From positions 62,001 through 126,000 of the forward strand of contig JAEZJJ010000115.1 in NCBI GenBank assembly GCA_023436395.1: 64,000 nt of DNA, in the 5' to 3' direction. Within the stretch, counting starts at the first letter, position 1; every line of letters begins with the position of its first letter. The notes under the pieces were generated by a model. That model did not search any database. It was not told the origin of the DNA and was given only the letters and a program-made list of their open reading frames with translations. The stretch comes from Bacillota bacterium (lineage in GTDB: Bacteria; Bacillota; Clostridia; Lachnospirales; Cellulosilyticaceae). Positions 28,101-35,655 of this stretch are shown piece after piece. Both the position numbers and the translations under genes were made by a program.

Positions 28101-28742
28101 TACTGGATGATTTGGAGAAAGTGCGCGTGCTCTAAACTCTGCTAATGCTTCTTGATCTATTAGCGAAGCATAATCGCTATATTCTAATACTTCAACCTTT
28201 TGAATTTCATGAGAAGTTCTAAATCCATCAAAGAAATGAACAAAAGGTAATCTTCCTTTAATTGCTGCAAGGTGAGCCACAGGAGCAAGATCTGCTACTT
28301 CCTGTACAGAACCTGATGCAAGCATAACGCATCCACTTTGTCTAGCTGCCATAACATCTTGATGATCACCAAAAATAGATAAAGCTTGTGCTGCTAGGGC
28401 ACGTGCACTTACATGAAATACCCCTGGCAAAAGTTCTCCTGCAACTTTATACATATTAGGAATCATTAATAGAAGTCCTTGAGAAGCTGTAAAAGTAGTT
28501 GTTAATGCACCTGCTTGCAATGAACCATGAAATGTTCCTGCTGCTCCTGCTTCTGATTGCATCTCTACTACTTTAACTGTTTGCCCAAAAATATTCTTTT
28601 TATTTTGAGCTGCCCAATCATCAACTACTTCCGCCATAGTCGATGAAGGCGTAATAGGGTAAATAGCTGCTACGTCAGTAAATGCATAAGCAACATGAGC
28701 TGCAGCGGTATTTCCATCTATTGTCATTAATTGTTTTGCCAT
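25200..28742 (-). CDS. nifJ: Pyruvate:ferredoxin (flavodoxin) oxidoreductase, single-chain
   Basis: Oxidises pyruvate with CoA to acetyl-CoA and CO2 and reduces ferredoxin, the central catabolic step of anaerobic clostridia. The 1180 residues match the standard homodimer chain. Domain I starts TIDGNTAAAHVAYAFTDVAAIYPITPSS. Two 4Fe-4S clusters are in CIQCNQCAFVCP and CTGCGNCVDICP (around 690-750), the C-terminal cluster Cys include CAGCGETPY, and the thiamine diphosphate site includes GDGWAYDIGYGG. It is monocistronic, with a strong terminator, and is divergent from the flavodiiron gene across a 292-bp region. No damage seen. por or pfo are alternative names. Confidence 0.98.
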   Translation of the reverse strand: MAKQLMTIDGNTAAAHVAYAFTDVAAIYPITPSSTMAEVVDDWAAQNKKNIFGQTVKVVEMQSEAGAAGTFHGSLQAGALTTTFTASQGLLLMIPNMYKVAGELLPGVFHVSARALAAQALSIFGDHQDVMAARQSGCVMLASGSVQEVADLAPVAHLAAIKGRLPFVHFFDGFRTSHEIQKVEVLEYSDYASLIDQEALAEFRARALSPNHPVTRGTAQNSDIYFQTREASNKFYNNIIPIVEEYMQKMNSLTGRNYGLFNYYGAEDAKEVIVAIGSVTETIEETIDVLNASGEKYGLIKVHLYRPFSEKHFLAAMPKTVEKICVLDRTKEPGSSGEPLYLDVRSAYYNQDKAPQIIGGRYGLGSKDVTPTDIKAIFNHLKTENPKNQFTVGIEDDVTFTSIPVEEELKIAIDGTVRCKFWGLGSDGTVGANKQAIKIIGEHTNKYVQAYFAYDSKKSGGITMSHLRFGNTPIRSTYLIDEADYIACSQQAYVNEYDILKGLRKGGNFVLNCSWSQEELENKLPAKMKRYIAQNNIDFYTIDAVKIAAEIGLGKRVNMIMQAAFFKLANIISQEDAIVYLKKSIEKAYGKKGQDIVEMNFKAVEAGFNALVKVDVPQTWQDAVDEVVAVTDKPDFIKNIVEPINRQEGDKLPVSAFNGYEDGTFPAGTAAYEKRGVGIDVPEWQVDTCIQCNQCAFVCPHACIRPVLVSEDEMKNAPEGFEAKKAIGKGFEGLVFRMQVSTMDCTGCGNCVDICPTKVKSLVMKPLATQVEKEIPNWEYAVSDQVAYKGDLVKGTTVKDSQFKTPLMEFSGACAGCGETPYMKLLTQLFGDRMMIANATGCSSIWGGSAPSTPYTTNHEGKGPAWANSLFEDNAEYGLGMMLGVNQMRDRIAECLREVVELPIGETEKQSIINWLENKENGELSKVYSREIEAILDNQTITLEEAQEALKQVEERRDYLVKRSQWIIGGDGWAYDIGYGGLDHVLASGENINVLVFDTEIYSNTGGQSSKSTPMAAMAKFAAAGKRTRKKDLGRMMMAYGNVYVAQVAMGADKNQLIKAMLEAEAYNGPSIIIAYATCISHGLKCGMGKSISYMGDAVKSGYWHLYRYNPLLEEEGKNPFILDSKEPTESFREFIMGQVRYSAIMKQYPEQAEEMFEMAEKHAKDRLRNYKRLAAQVIE

Positions 28743-28954
28743 AAGATGACCTTCTTTCTATATGTGTCTATAATCTGTAAATGTCTGGATAGCGTATTCT
28801 TAAAAATCTATATGCATCTAGATGTATTTATCTCAACATACAACTTTAAAGACATACATTTAATAATTACTATCAACTAAAATTTATTATATAAGATTTC
28901 TATAGATTTTCCAGTACTTTTTTTAGTACAATATAATTAGCCTGATTTTCTTGA

Positions 28955-28978
28955 CAACTTATTGGTTTATTCTATAAT
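28955..28978 (+). promoter_or_regulatory. Predicted flavodiiron gene promoter with PerR-like box
   Basis: TTGACA begins near 28951 and TATAAT ends at 28978, 16-17 bp apart. Overlapping the -10 is CTATAATAATTATTA (28972-28986), matching the PerR consensus TTATAATNATTATAA at 12 of 14 specified positions. PerR is known to repress flavodiiron genes in Clostridium acetobutylicum; regulation here is inferred. Confidence 0.55.
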
Positions 28979-29034
28979 AATTATTATTAAATAAAATTTT
29001 TTTAACTAATATAAATGATAGAGGAGTTGTTTAC

Positions 29035-30243
29035 ATGTCCGATATATTAAGTATTACCCCTGACTTTTATTGGTTAGGCGCTCTTGATCCAAGTTTACGT
29101 ACTTTTGATATTGTTATGGAAACTGAATTTGGTACTACTTATAATGCCTATCTTTTAAAAGGTACAGAGGGTGTTGCCCTTTTTGAAACTGTCAAAGATA
29201 AATTTTTTGATACTTATTTCGATAAACTTAAGACATTGGTATCTCTAGAGGATATTAAATATATTATAGTAGATCACACAGAACCTGATCATGCAGGTAG
29301 TGTCGCTAAATTGCTACCTTATACACCTCATGCTACTGTAGTAGGAAGTGCTGCTGCTATAAAATATATGGGAGAGATTATTAATGCCCCATTTAAAAGT
29401 CTTGTTGTAAAAGAAAAAGATACTCTTTCTTTAGGTAATAAGACCATTCATTTTCTTTCTGTGCCACAATTACACTGGCCAGATACAATGTATTCCTATG
29501 TAGAAGAAGATCAGCTACTGATTACTTGTGATTCTTTTGGTGCACATTACTCTGATGAACGTATTTTCAAATCTAAACTTGATACACATCTTGAAGCTGA
29601 CTATGATTCTGCCTATAAATATTATTATGATATGATTATGGGGCCTTTTAAACCTTTTGTACTCAAAGCATTAGATAAAATTAAAGATTTATCTATTCAG
29701 TTTATCTGTCCTGGACACGGCATGATTTTAGATCAAACAAATATGAACAAATATATTGAACTGTATCGTACATGGAGTACACCACAAAAATTTCCACCTA
29801 AAATTGTTGTAGCTTATGTATCTGCTTATGGTTATACAAAGGCAATGGCTGAAACTATTTGTAAAGGTATTGCAGCAAGTGATTATACTGGAGAAGTAGT
29901 GCTTCTCAATTTAGAAACAGATTCGGTGGATGATGCGATGTCTCATATTAATACTGCACAAGGACTTCTTCTAGGATCACCTACTATTTTAGCAGATGCA
30001 CTTCCTCCTATATGGAGTGTTCTTACATCACTTAATCCTGTTATTCATAGACAATTGACTGTAGGAATTTTTGGTTCTTATGGTTGGAGTGGCGAGGCAC
30101 TTCCAAATATGGAACAACGTTTTAAACAACTTAAATGTCATATGCCACTTAAACCACTTGGGTGCGCATTTAAGCCTAGTGAAACTTCTTTACAAGAGGC
30201 TTTTGATTTTGGAAAGAATTTTGCCTCATCATTAAGCAAATAA
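29035..30243 (+). CDS. fprA: Type A flavoprotein (flavodiiron protein, FprA family)
   Basis: Reduces O2 (or NO) to water using a non-heme diiron site plus FMN, the main oxygen scavenger of many anaerobes. The metallo-beta-lactamase-like domain shows HTEPDHAGS (near residue 82), the bridging-ligand LHWPD and PGHG; the flavodoxin domain begins near residue 255 (VAYVSAYGYTKAMAETI). Length 402 is typical for class A, which lacks a rubredoxin domain. Start ATG with GAGGAG upstream. Single-gene unit, closed by a strong terminator, next to bacteriohemerythrin and opposite PFOR, so the neighbourhood looks like redox and oxygen handling. Confidence 0.95.
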   Translation: MSDILSITPDFYWLGALDPSLRTFDIVMETEFGTTYNAYLLKGTEGVALFETVKDKFFDTYFDKLKTLVSLEDIKYIIVDHTEPDHAGSVAKLLPYTPHATVVGSAAAIKYMGEIINAPFKSLVVKEKDTLSLGNKTIHFLSVPQLHWPDTMYSYVEEDQLLITCDSFGAHYSDERIFKSKLDTHLEADYDSAYKYYYDMIMGPFKPFVLKALDKIKDLSIQFICPGHGMILDQTNMNKYIELYRTWSTPQKFPPKIVVAYVSAYGYTKAMAETICKGIAASDYTGEVVLLNLETDSVDDAMSHINTAQGLLLGSPTILADALPPIWSVLTSLNPVIHRQLTVGIFGSYGWSGEALPNMEQRFKQLKCHMPLKPLGCAFKPSETSLQEAFDFGKNFASSLSK

Positions 30244-30249
30244 AATTTC

Positions 30250-30298
30250 AAAAAAGAATACCAATGGAACACTACCTGTTCTATTGGTATTCTTTTTT
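30250..30298 (+). terminator. Terminator of the flavodiiron gene
   Basis: AAAAAAGAATACCAAT / ATTGGTATTCTTTTTT hairpin with a 17-base loop, six bases past the stop. Confidence 0.93.
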
Positions 30299-30427
30299 GA
30301 AATAATCCTCTCATTGCTTAACATAATTGCATTTGTGTACGATTATTGATTAAGTTATTCTTTTTTTTTACTATTTTTAGGGTATAATTAATATGACTAC
30401 ATTGTTATTAGATTGAAGGAGATACAT

Positions 30428-30853
30428 ATGTTTGATTTTAAATTTAATTGGGACGATAGTTTATCATTAGGTATTGATAAATTAGATCTTCAACATCGTG
30501 AACTTTTTAGAATAGGTAGAGATATTGAGCAATTACTTCTTATTCATTGTATAGGTGTTACTGAACAACAATTAATGACTATTTTATATGAACTTAGAGA
30601 TTTTATTACCTATCACTTTTATGAAGAAGAAGCGCTTATGAAAAAAATTCACTACCCTGATATTCAAAAACACATTCAAGAGCACAAAAACTTTAGCAAG
30701 TATATTAATGGTATAGATTATACTGCATTATGTGCTTGTCCCTATGATGGATTAAAAGAGCTACAAGATCATCTTGTAAAATGGATTTTTGAGCATTTAG
30801 TAGCTGAAGATCAGCTACTTGGAAATTACTATAAGGTTTCAAAAGTAAAATAA
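30428..30853 (+). CDS. Bacteriohemerythrin
   Basis: 141-residue single-domain hemerythrin that binds O2 at a nonheme diiron centre, for oxygen sensing, storage or delivery. The ligand pattern is complete: H23, H63 with E67, H82 and H86, H123 and D128. ATG 30428 is chosen because AAGGAGATACAT precedes it; an in-frame ATG at 30413 lies within the ribosome binding site region. TATAAT near 30383 likely marks its promoter. It follows the flavodiiron gene but is separated by a terminator, so it is transcribed independently. Confidence 0.93.
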   Translation: MFDFKFNWDDSLSLGIDKLDLQHRELFRIGRDIEQLLLIHCIGVTEQQLMTILYELRDFITYHFYEEEALMKKIHYPDIQKHIQEHKNFSKYINGIDYTALCACPYDGLKELQDHLVKWIFEHLVAEDQLLGNYYKVSKVK

Positions 30854-30857
30854 TAAC

Positions 30858-30889
30858 AAAAACAGAGTTCACAAACGAACTCTGTTTTT
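30858..30889. terminator. Bidirectional terminator ending the hemerythrin gene
   Basis: AAAAACAGAGTTC / GAACTCTGTTTTT hairpin with a 6-base loop. Before insertion of the IS element it would also have terminated the small SOS gene coming from the right. Confidence 0.92.
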
Positions 30890-30891
30890 AT

Positions 30892-30899
30892 TATGCCGA
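30892..30899. repeat. Left 8-bp target duplication of the IS element
   Basis: TATGCCGA directly abuts the left inverted repeat and is repeated exactly at 32508-32515. Confidence 0.85.
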
Positions 30900-31136
30900 G
30901 AGGCTGTAAATTTTTCTGTGTCCTAGAATAAAATGCTTCTATGACTTGAATTAGATATGTAAAAATAGGCTATCTATAAATTAAAGTATTACCACATTAT
31001 GGATTAATTATTCGTGGTATAGGAATTTTTCCATCATTAATAAGGCATCTATATACTTCTTTTTGTGGGCTCTGCCCACACCCGGCCTCAAGAATAAATT
31101 TCATATTTCTTGACCATAATTATAGATGCCGATAGA

Positions 31137-31184
31137 ATAAAAAAGGCTTGCCGGTAATGAAAACACTCACTTTTCGTTATCGGC
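31137..31184 (-). terminator. Terminator of the transposase gene
   Basis: On the minus strand GCCGATAACGAAAA pairs with TTTTCATTACCGGC (two G-T pairs) and is followed by a T-run near 31138-31143, within the IS. Confidence 0.75.
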
Positions 31185-31198
31185 TTTCCTATGCCTGT

Positions 31199-32413
31199 TT
31201 ATAAATACTGTCCAATCCTATCTTCATATAAAATGCTAAGTTGACTGAGTACTAAATCCCAGTTTCGATAGCGTTGAGTCCATTTCTGAGTGATGCATTG
31301 TGAGGCTAGATACAGCATTTTTTCTAGAGAACTATCACTTGGAAAGACGCTTTTTGTTTTGGTTACCTTTCTGAATTGCCTATTCAAACCCTCAATAATA
31401 TTTGTTGTATACATGATTCTTCTGATATCCTCACTGAACTTATAAAATGGACTAACTACATCCCAATTCATTTCCCAATTACTTATAGCATAGGGATATT
31501 TTTTACCCCATATTTCTTTTATACTTTCAAGCTCAGATAAGGCAGCTTCTTCAGTTGGTGCTTTATATACTGCCTTAAAGTCAGAAGAAAACTTCTTCAA
31601 ATCCTTGTAAGACACATACTTAAAGGAGTTGCGAAGCATATGAATGATACAGCGTTGCACTTCAGCATTAGGATAAACAGCATTGATGGCTTCTTTGAAT
31701 CCCGCTAATCCATCAACACAGAAGAATAGAACATCTTGAACACCTCTATTTTTAAGATCATTTAACATACCCAACCAAAACTTTGAGGACTCATTGGTCC
31801 CTATAGTAATGCTTAAGATATCTTTGATGCCATCTAAGGTAACGCCAAGTACTACATAAGCTGCACGATTAAGGATTCTTCCATCTTCTCTAACTTTGTA
31901 ATGAATGGCATCCATGAAGACAAAAGGATAAATAGCATTAAGGGGTCTAGATTGCCATTCCTTAATTTCTGGTAGAATCTTATCTGTAATTTTACTCACC
32001 ATATCTGCTGAAACTTCAATACCATAAATCTCTTTAATTTGATCATGAATATCTCGTGTACTCATGCCATGAGCATAAAGTGAGATTATTTTTTCTTCGA
32101 TACCTGAAATATTGCGTTGGTATTTAGGGACAATAAGGGGCTCAAACTCACCATTACGATCTCTAGGAATATCAATAGGCATCTCACCAAACTGAGTTTT
32201 AACTGTTTTTGTAGAATAACCATTTCTTTTATTATCAGTTTCTAATTGATTTTTATCATTTTTTGTATAGCCAATAGAAGCATCCATTTCAGCTTCAAGA
32301 AGTTCTTGTAACATATCTTTGAAACTGTCCTTAAAAAGGGTGTAAATATCACCTACATTACTAATGTTGTTATCAGCAATAATTTGTCTTAATTGTTCTT
32401 TTGCAATAGCCAT
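31199..32413 (-). CDS. IS256-family transposase (mutator type)
   Basis: 404-residue DDE transposase. The catalytic triad is in FMDAIH (D168), CVDGLAGF (D234) and NIIEGLNR (E341), with the C/H pair CIIH at 255-258 typical of this family. The N-terminal segment contains QELLEAEMDASIGY, the region bearing the DNA-binding domain. The frame is intact with AAGGAG-type spacing upstream of the ATG. It mobilises the surrounding element by a copy-out mechanism through circular intermediates, as established for IS256. Confidence 0.97.
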   Translation of the reverse strand: MAIAKEQLRQIIADNNISNVGDIYTLFKDSFKDMLQELLEAEMDASIGYTKNDKNQLETDNKRNGYSTKTVKTQFGEMPIDIPRDRNGEFEPLIVPKYQRNISGIEEKIISLYAHGMSTRDIHDQIKEIYGIEVSADMVSKITDKILPEIKEWQSRPLNAIYPFVFMDAIHYKVREDGRILNRAAYVVLGVTLDGIKDILSITIGTNESSKFWLGMLNDLKNRGVQDVLFFCVDGLAGFKEAINAVYPNAEVQRCIIHMLRNSFKYVSYKDLKKFSSDFKAVYKAPTEEAALSELESIKEIWGKKYPYAISNWEMNWDVVSPFYKFSEDIRRIMYTTNIIEGLNRQFRKVTKTKSVFPSDSSLEKMLYLASQCITQKWTQRYRNWDLVLSQLSILYEDRIGQYL

Positions 32414-32506
32414 AAAAAAGGCTCCTTCCTGATTAGAATTATTATTATCTAATTCTAGCCAAGAAAGAGCTATTTATTTCTTGAGACACAAGATTATTTA
32501 CACTAT

Positions 32507-32677
32507 CTATGCCGATAAATATGCCTTTTTTGAAGTTGTTACTGTTTTTGCTAACTGTGGCTCATAATTTTGAATGATACTTCCTCTAAGTTGATTTTTA
32601 TGATACAACATTGTCACATAAACACTTTTCCCTCCACCTGGTGCACGATAATAACACATTGTTTCTCCTGTTTTCAT
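32507..32677 (-). CDS. 56-residue protein under a LexA-type box, unknown function
   Basis: Start ATG 32677 has GGAGGG five bases upstream, and a TATAAT -10 hexamer precedes it by about 40 bases. The protein (begins MKTGETMCYYRAPGGGKS) has no signal peptide or membrane segment, is basic (Lys/Arg rich) and is not a family I know. Its promoter carries a near-consensus SOS box. The gene's natural stop would be TAA; the IS insertion replaces the last base with G, giving TAG, so the protein is unchanged. A GGGKS string is present but the chain is too short for a P-loop NTPase. It would normally share the hemerythrin terminator, now 1.6 kb away. Confidence 0.7.
   Translation of the reverse strand: MKTGETMCYYRAPGGGKSVYVTMLYHKNQLRGSIIQNYEPQLAKTVTTSKKAYLSA
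32508..32515. repeat. Right 8-bp target duplication of the IS element
   Basis: TATGCCGA, identical to 30892-30899. It contains the last codon and first two stop-codon bases of the small gene. Confidence 0.85.
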
Positions 32678-32716
32678 TTTTACCCTCCATACGTATCTCT
32701 CATTAAATTTATCTCT

Positions 32717-32744
32717 ATTATATACTAGATCGAACATTTGTTCT
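32717..32744 (-). promoter_or_regulatory. LexA (SOS) box over a sigma-A promoter
   Basis: CGAACATTTGTTCT at 32731-32744 matches the Firmicute LexA consensus CGAACNNNNGTTCG at all but the last base. The core GAAC-N4-GTTC is a perfect palindrome. A TATAAT -10 lies at 32717-32722 on the minus strand, so the box covers the -35 region, where LexA would block RNA polymerase. DNA damage is predicted to induce the 56-residue gene. Confidence 0.75.
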
Positions 32745-32829
32745 ATACTTTTTTATTCATTTATATACCTAAAAATTAATCTCTTTTAACTTGTTTTTTT
32801 GTTAATTTTGAATATGATATTTGTGACTT

Positions 32830-34998
32830 CTAATACCCAACAATTAAAGTATACCTTTCTTCTTTAATCCTTCGTTCTCCTACCTGTAATGTGGAAACAT
32901 ACATACAGCTTCCTACAACTGCATTTCCTTCAACAAATGGAATCGTTTGCTTTTTAGGTTTTACAATTGTATTTTCCCATAAAAAAATAGGTTTATTGAG
33001 TAATATACTTGCCATTCTAATAAACTGTAATGCATCCTCCATATTTCTTTTTTGCTTCTTTAACGTAATCTGTAAATCCTCAAGTTGTTTTATTTGCCTT
33101 GATGTAGGTTTTAAAACATCTAAAAGATATTCCTCCATAATTTCTTCTTCTAATCGCTTTCTAGGAAACTTTTCTATTTTCCATTCCACCACCTCTGCTT
33201 TATAAGTAGCGATTTCATCGGCCTTATCAACAATCTTATCAGTTGTTTGAAATATACCTTGTTCATTTATTTTAAAGCGTTCATATAACTTCCAATATCT
33301 ATTTCTTCCTTTCTTTATTTCTTTGAGATAAGTCTTTAAATATTTATTAATAAGGCTTTCTTTTAATTTTAACACCTCTTTGTCATAGAGCATATTGGCT
33401 ACTTGCTCGGAAGTTACATCTTCAAGTATTCTATGATTAACCACCTTAAGCTTCTCTAATTTTAATTTATAAAAAAATACTTTTCCTTGTTTCATAATTA
33501 ATTGTATAGCCCCTTGTCTTCTGAGTATTCTCCTTACTGCTGGGGATAATTTTGCTATTAAATATTTTGTATTTAAATTACCATTTACTAATATATTATA
33601 TTCTCTATAAACACTGGCATCCAACTTTAAATGTGTTTTATACTCTTCCACCTGTCCATCCACTTTTACTTGAACGCCAATATTAAGTTTTTTACTACCT
33701 ATATGAACTCTTTCTATCTTGCCATAACCTAAATGCGGTTTAATAAAAATATAATCTTGTTCTTCTGGCATATAAGTAGGTCCTATTCTTTCATAAGAGT
33801 AGCTATAATCCCAAAACAAGGCTGAATCCTTATCATTCATAATAAGTGCTAACACTTCTAATAAACATAAAGGTTCTTCCTTTTTTAAGATTTGTGGATT
33901 AATTTCTTCTCTTCCTTCCTTATAGCGTTTATCTGGATTTTCTGCCAGTTGAAGTAGAAATTTATACAGTTGCCCCTTTTCCCTCGTGCTATATGCACTA
34001 TAAACTTTTTTATACGCTGCGATATCTTTTGTTTCTGCAATGATTTCTTCTGCATCCTCAATTTTCCCTTGCTTTACAAGGTAGGCCCCCCACTGGTATA
34101 GATAATACGGCATGATGTGATCTAGATTTTCTTCTCGTTTTATTTTTACCTTAGGCACTATAAGCTCTAAGGGTTCATCATATGCCACAAGTATATTCTC
34201 CTGTTCTTCACTTAATCCTTCTATATACCCATCCGTAAAATACTGGTGTGCCTCGCATAAAAAAACTGCTTCATTCTTTATAGTAAACTTAGTTTTAGAA
34301 AGAGACTCTACCTTTTTGATTAATGCGAGCATATCTTTCTCATAGTTTTCAATTCCATCAGCGTATTGTACTTCATTACACTTTCCATACGCTATAAGCC
34401 TTTGTAAAAATCCATGATCATAGTAAACACCTATACCTATTGCATTAAGAGAAATTCTATTCTCCTCGCAACATTTACCCATTTGTATACATTTCTGCTG
34501 CATTTCATCGTTATTATTAGCCCATAAGCCATCTGTTATTAAGGTAATATGCTGTCCCTGACAGTGTTCTTGTAGGCTTTCTGTAATCTCTAATCCTAAT
34601 TCTAAGGCTGCTCCTATATAACCGTGACACCCTTCTTCAGCCACTTCTGCTATAACCTTATTTACCTCTGACATTTTATATGAAGTATGATCACACTTTA
34701 CTCCTTTTAATATTTGTACCAACCCTTGTTGTTTCTTATAGGTTAATATTGAAATATAGCGTGTTCCTTGATAACAAAGGCTATAAAGTATCTTTTTCAA
34801 ATCATTTGCTAATTGTTCTTTCTCCTCTAGAGAGTGTGCCTCTAAATCAATAATTAATAAATGATGATGTATCATTTTTGTATGTTGTTTTTTATTAGTT
34901 ATTTGATAAAAATAACACTGTCTCTTTAATTGATTAAATGTAGGTAATAACGCTTGACCTTTATAAGTAATATGAAAAGGAAATGAAGTCATAGACAC
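32830..34998 (-). CDS. Large protein with degenerate von Willebrand A-like N-terminus
   Basis: 722 residues. Residues about 40-230 have the alternating hydrophobic strand pattern of a von Willebrand A domain (LLIIDLEAHS, YISILTYKK, HITLITDGLW), but the metal-site DxSxS is replaced by DLEAHS. The rest is Lys/Glu-rich and mixed alpha/beta with no motif I recognise. No signal peptide or membrane segment, so cytoplasmic. Its start overlaps the end of the upstream vWA gene by 10 bp, a sign of translational coupling. The two probably function as a pair; partner ATPase genes usual for vWA proteins (MoxR type) are absent. Confidence 0.65.
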   Translation of the reverse strand: MSMTSFPFHITYKGQALLPTFNQLKRQCYFYQITNKKQHTKMIHHHLLIIDLEAHSLEEKEQLANDLKKILYSLCYQGTRYISILTYKKQQGLVQILKGVKCDHTSYKMSEVNKVIAEVAEEGCHGYIGAALELGLEITESLQEHCQGQHITLITDGLWANNNDEMQQKCIQMGKCCEENRISLNAIGIGVYYDHGFLQRLIAYGKCNEVQYADGIENYEKDMLALIKKVESLSKTKFTIKNEAVFLCEAHQYFTDGYIEGLSEEQENILVAYDEPLELIVPKVKIKREENLDHIMPYYLYQWGAYLVKQGKIEDAEEIIAETKDIAAYKKVYSAYSTREKGQLYKFLLQLAENPDKRYKEGREEINPQILKKEEPLCLLEVLALIMNDKDSALFWDYSYSYERIGPTYMPEEQDYIFIKPHLGYGKIERVHIGSKKLNIGVQVKVDGQVEEYKTHLKLDASVYREYNILVNGNLNTKYLIAKLSPAVRRILRRQGAIQLIMKQGKVFFYKLKLEKLKVVNHRILEDVTSEQVANMLYDKEVLKLKESLINKYLKTYLKEIKKGRNRYWKLYERFKINEQGIFQTTDKIVDKADEIATYKAEVVEWKIEKFPRKRLEEEIMEEYLLDVLKPTSRQIKQLEDLQITLKKQKRNMEDALQFIRMASILLNKPIFLWENTIVKPKKQTIPFVEGNAVVGSCMYVSTLQVGERRIKEERYTLIVGY

Positions 34999-35459
34999 AT
35001 TTCTCCTTCCCTATCCCTTTTTTCTACTTCATCAAGCAGAGAAGTATGAGCCATAAGATTTCTACTATAAGAAGTAGACTGAATAAGTACCTTATATGTT
35101 TCCTTCTCTGCTAGTAATATTTCTTTAAGTCTCCCTACTTTCTCACTTTTAGTTGATTCATAAAAGCCTAGGTTGACTTTAAAATTGGTCTCCTGTTCAA
35201 AAACAAATGCTTTAGTATTTGTTTCTTTATCTACATCAAGTTCTTGAAAACGTCCTTCAGATACTGGAATGAGTGAATCCTTACAAGAATTTCCTTTATC
35301 GCAATAGCCTCCATGTGCAATAATAGCAATTCTTAGATTTGGCATATCTTTAAAAAGTTGCCCCACCAGTTCTCCTATATATAGCCTTACTTGTGTAAAA
35401 CAAGGATACATTGATCCTGTTGTATCAAAACTTACACAGACATCAATACATTCACGCAT
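34989..35459 (-). CDS. Small von Willebrand A domain protein
   Basis: 156 residues from ATG 35459, chosen for the GGAGGAGG site six bases upstream; a longer in-frame start at 35522 lacks one. The N-terminus has a vWA metal site DTTGSM (after CIDVCVSF) and the strand LRIAIIAHGGYCD, as in bacterial vWA proteins with a DTTGSM motif. The C-terminal half does not show the second conserved metal-site residues I would expect, so it may be shortened or divergent. It overlaps the 722-residue gene by 10 bp. Function unknown. Confidence 0.65.
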   Translation of the reverse strand: MRECIDVCVSFDTTGSMYPCFTQVRLYIGELVGQLFKDMPNLRIAIIAHGGYCDKGNSCKDSLIPVSEGRFQELDVDKETNTKAFVFEQETNFKVNLGFYESTKSEKVGRLKEILLAEKETYKVLIQSTSYSRNLMAHTSLLDEVEKRDREGEMCL

Positions 35460-35557
35460 ATTAAGCCTCCTCCAAAATCTACTTAATATGTTTATATTCA
35501 CGCTATAGACTTTATAGAACAAGTTATCTATTAATTAGACAAGCCCTCTAGCCAAAA

Positions 35558-35597
35558 TAAAAAAGAAGACCTTTTTATATAATGGTCTTCCTTTTTA
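35558..35597 (-). terminator. dUTPase terminator
   Basis: AAAAAGAAGACC / GGTCTTCCTTTTT hairpin between the dUTPase stop and the vWA pair. Confidence 0.85.
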
Positions 35598-35655
35598 TGC
35601 TTTTAATATGTTTTAAATATCTCCAATAAATGCAATATAGGATTATTAACTTACT

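Larger units (their letters stand above)
30900..32507 (-). mobile_element. IS256-family insertion sequence, complete
   Basis: 1608 bp bounded by imperfect terminal repeats. The left end reads GAGGCTGTAAATTTTTCTG; the complement of the right end reads GATAGTGTAAATAATCTTG, with GTAAAT and TGTGTC shared (about 18 of 23 positions). An 8-bp direct repeat TATGCCGA flanks it, the usual size for this family. It carries one intact transposase gene and about 300 bp of non-coding DNA past the transposase stop, longer than usual, including its terminator. The intact ends suggest a recent insertion and an element that may still be active. Confidence 0.88.

Noticed and set aside
31126..31136. Alternative left end of the IS element at a second ATGCCGATA
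   Set aside because: The adjacent sequence does not resemble the right inverted repeat, whereas the end at 30900 does and has an exact 8-bp duplication.
32507..32677. P-loop ATPase based on GGGKS in the small SOS protein
   Set aside because: A 56-residue chain cannot form a P-loop NTPase domain and no Walker B is present.
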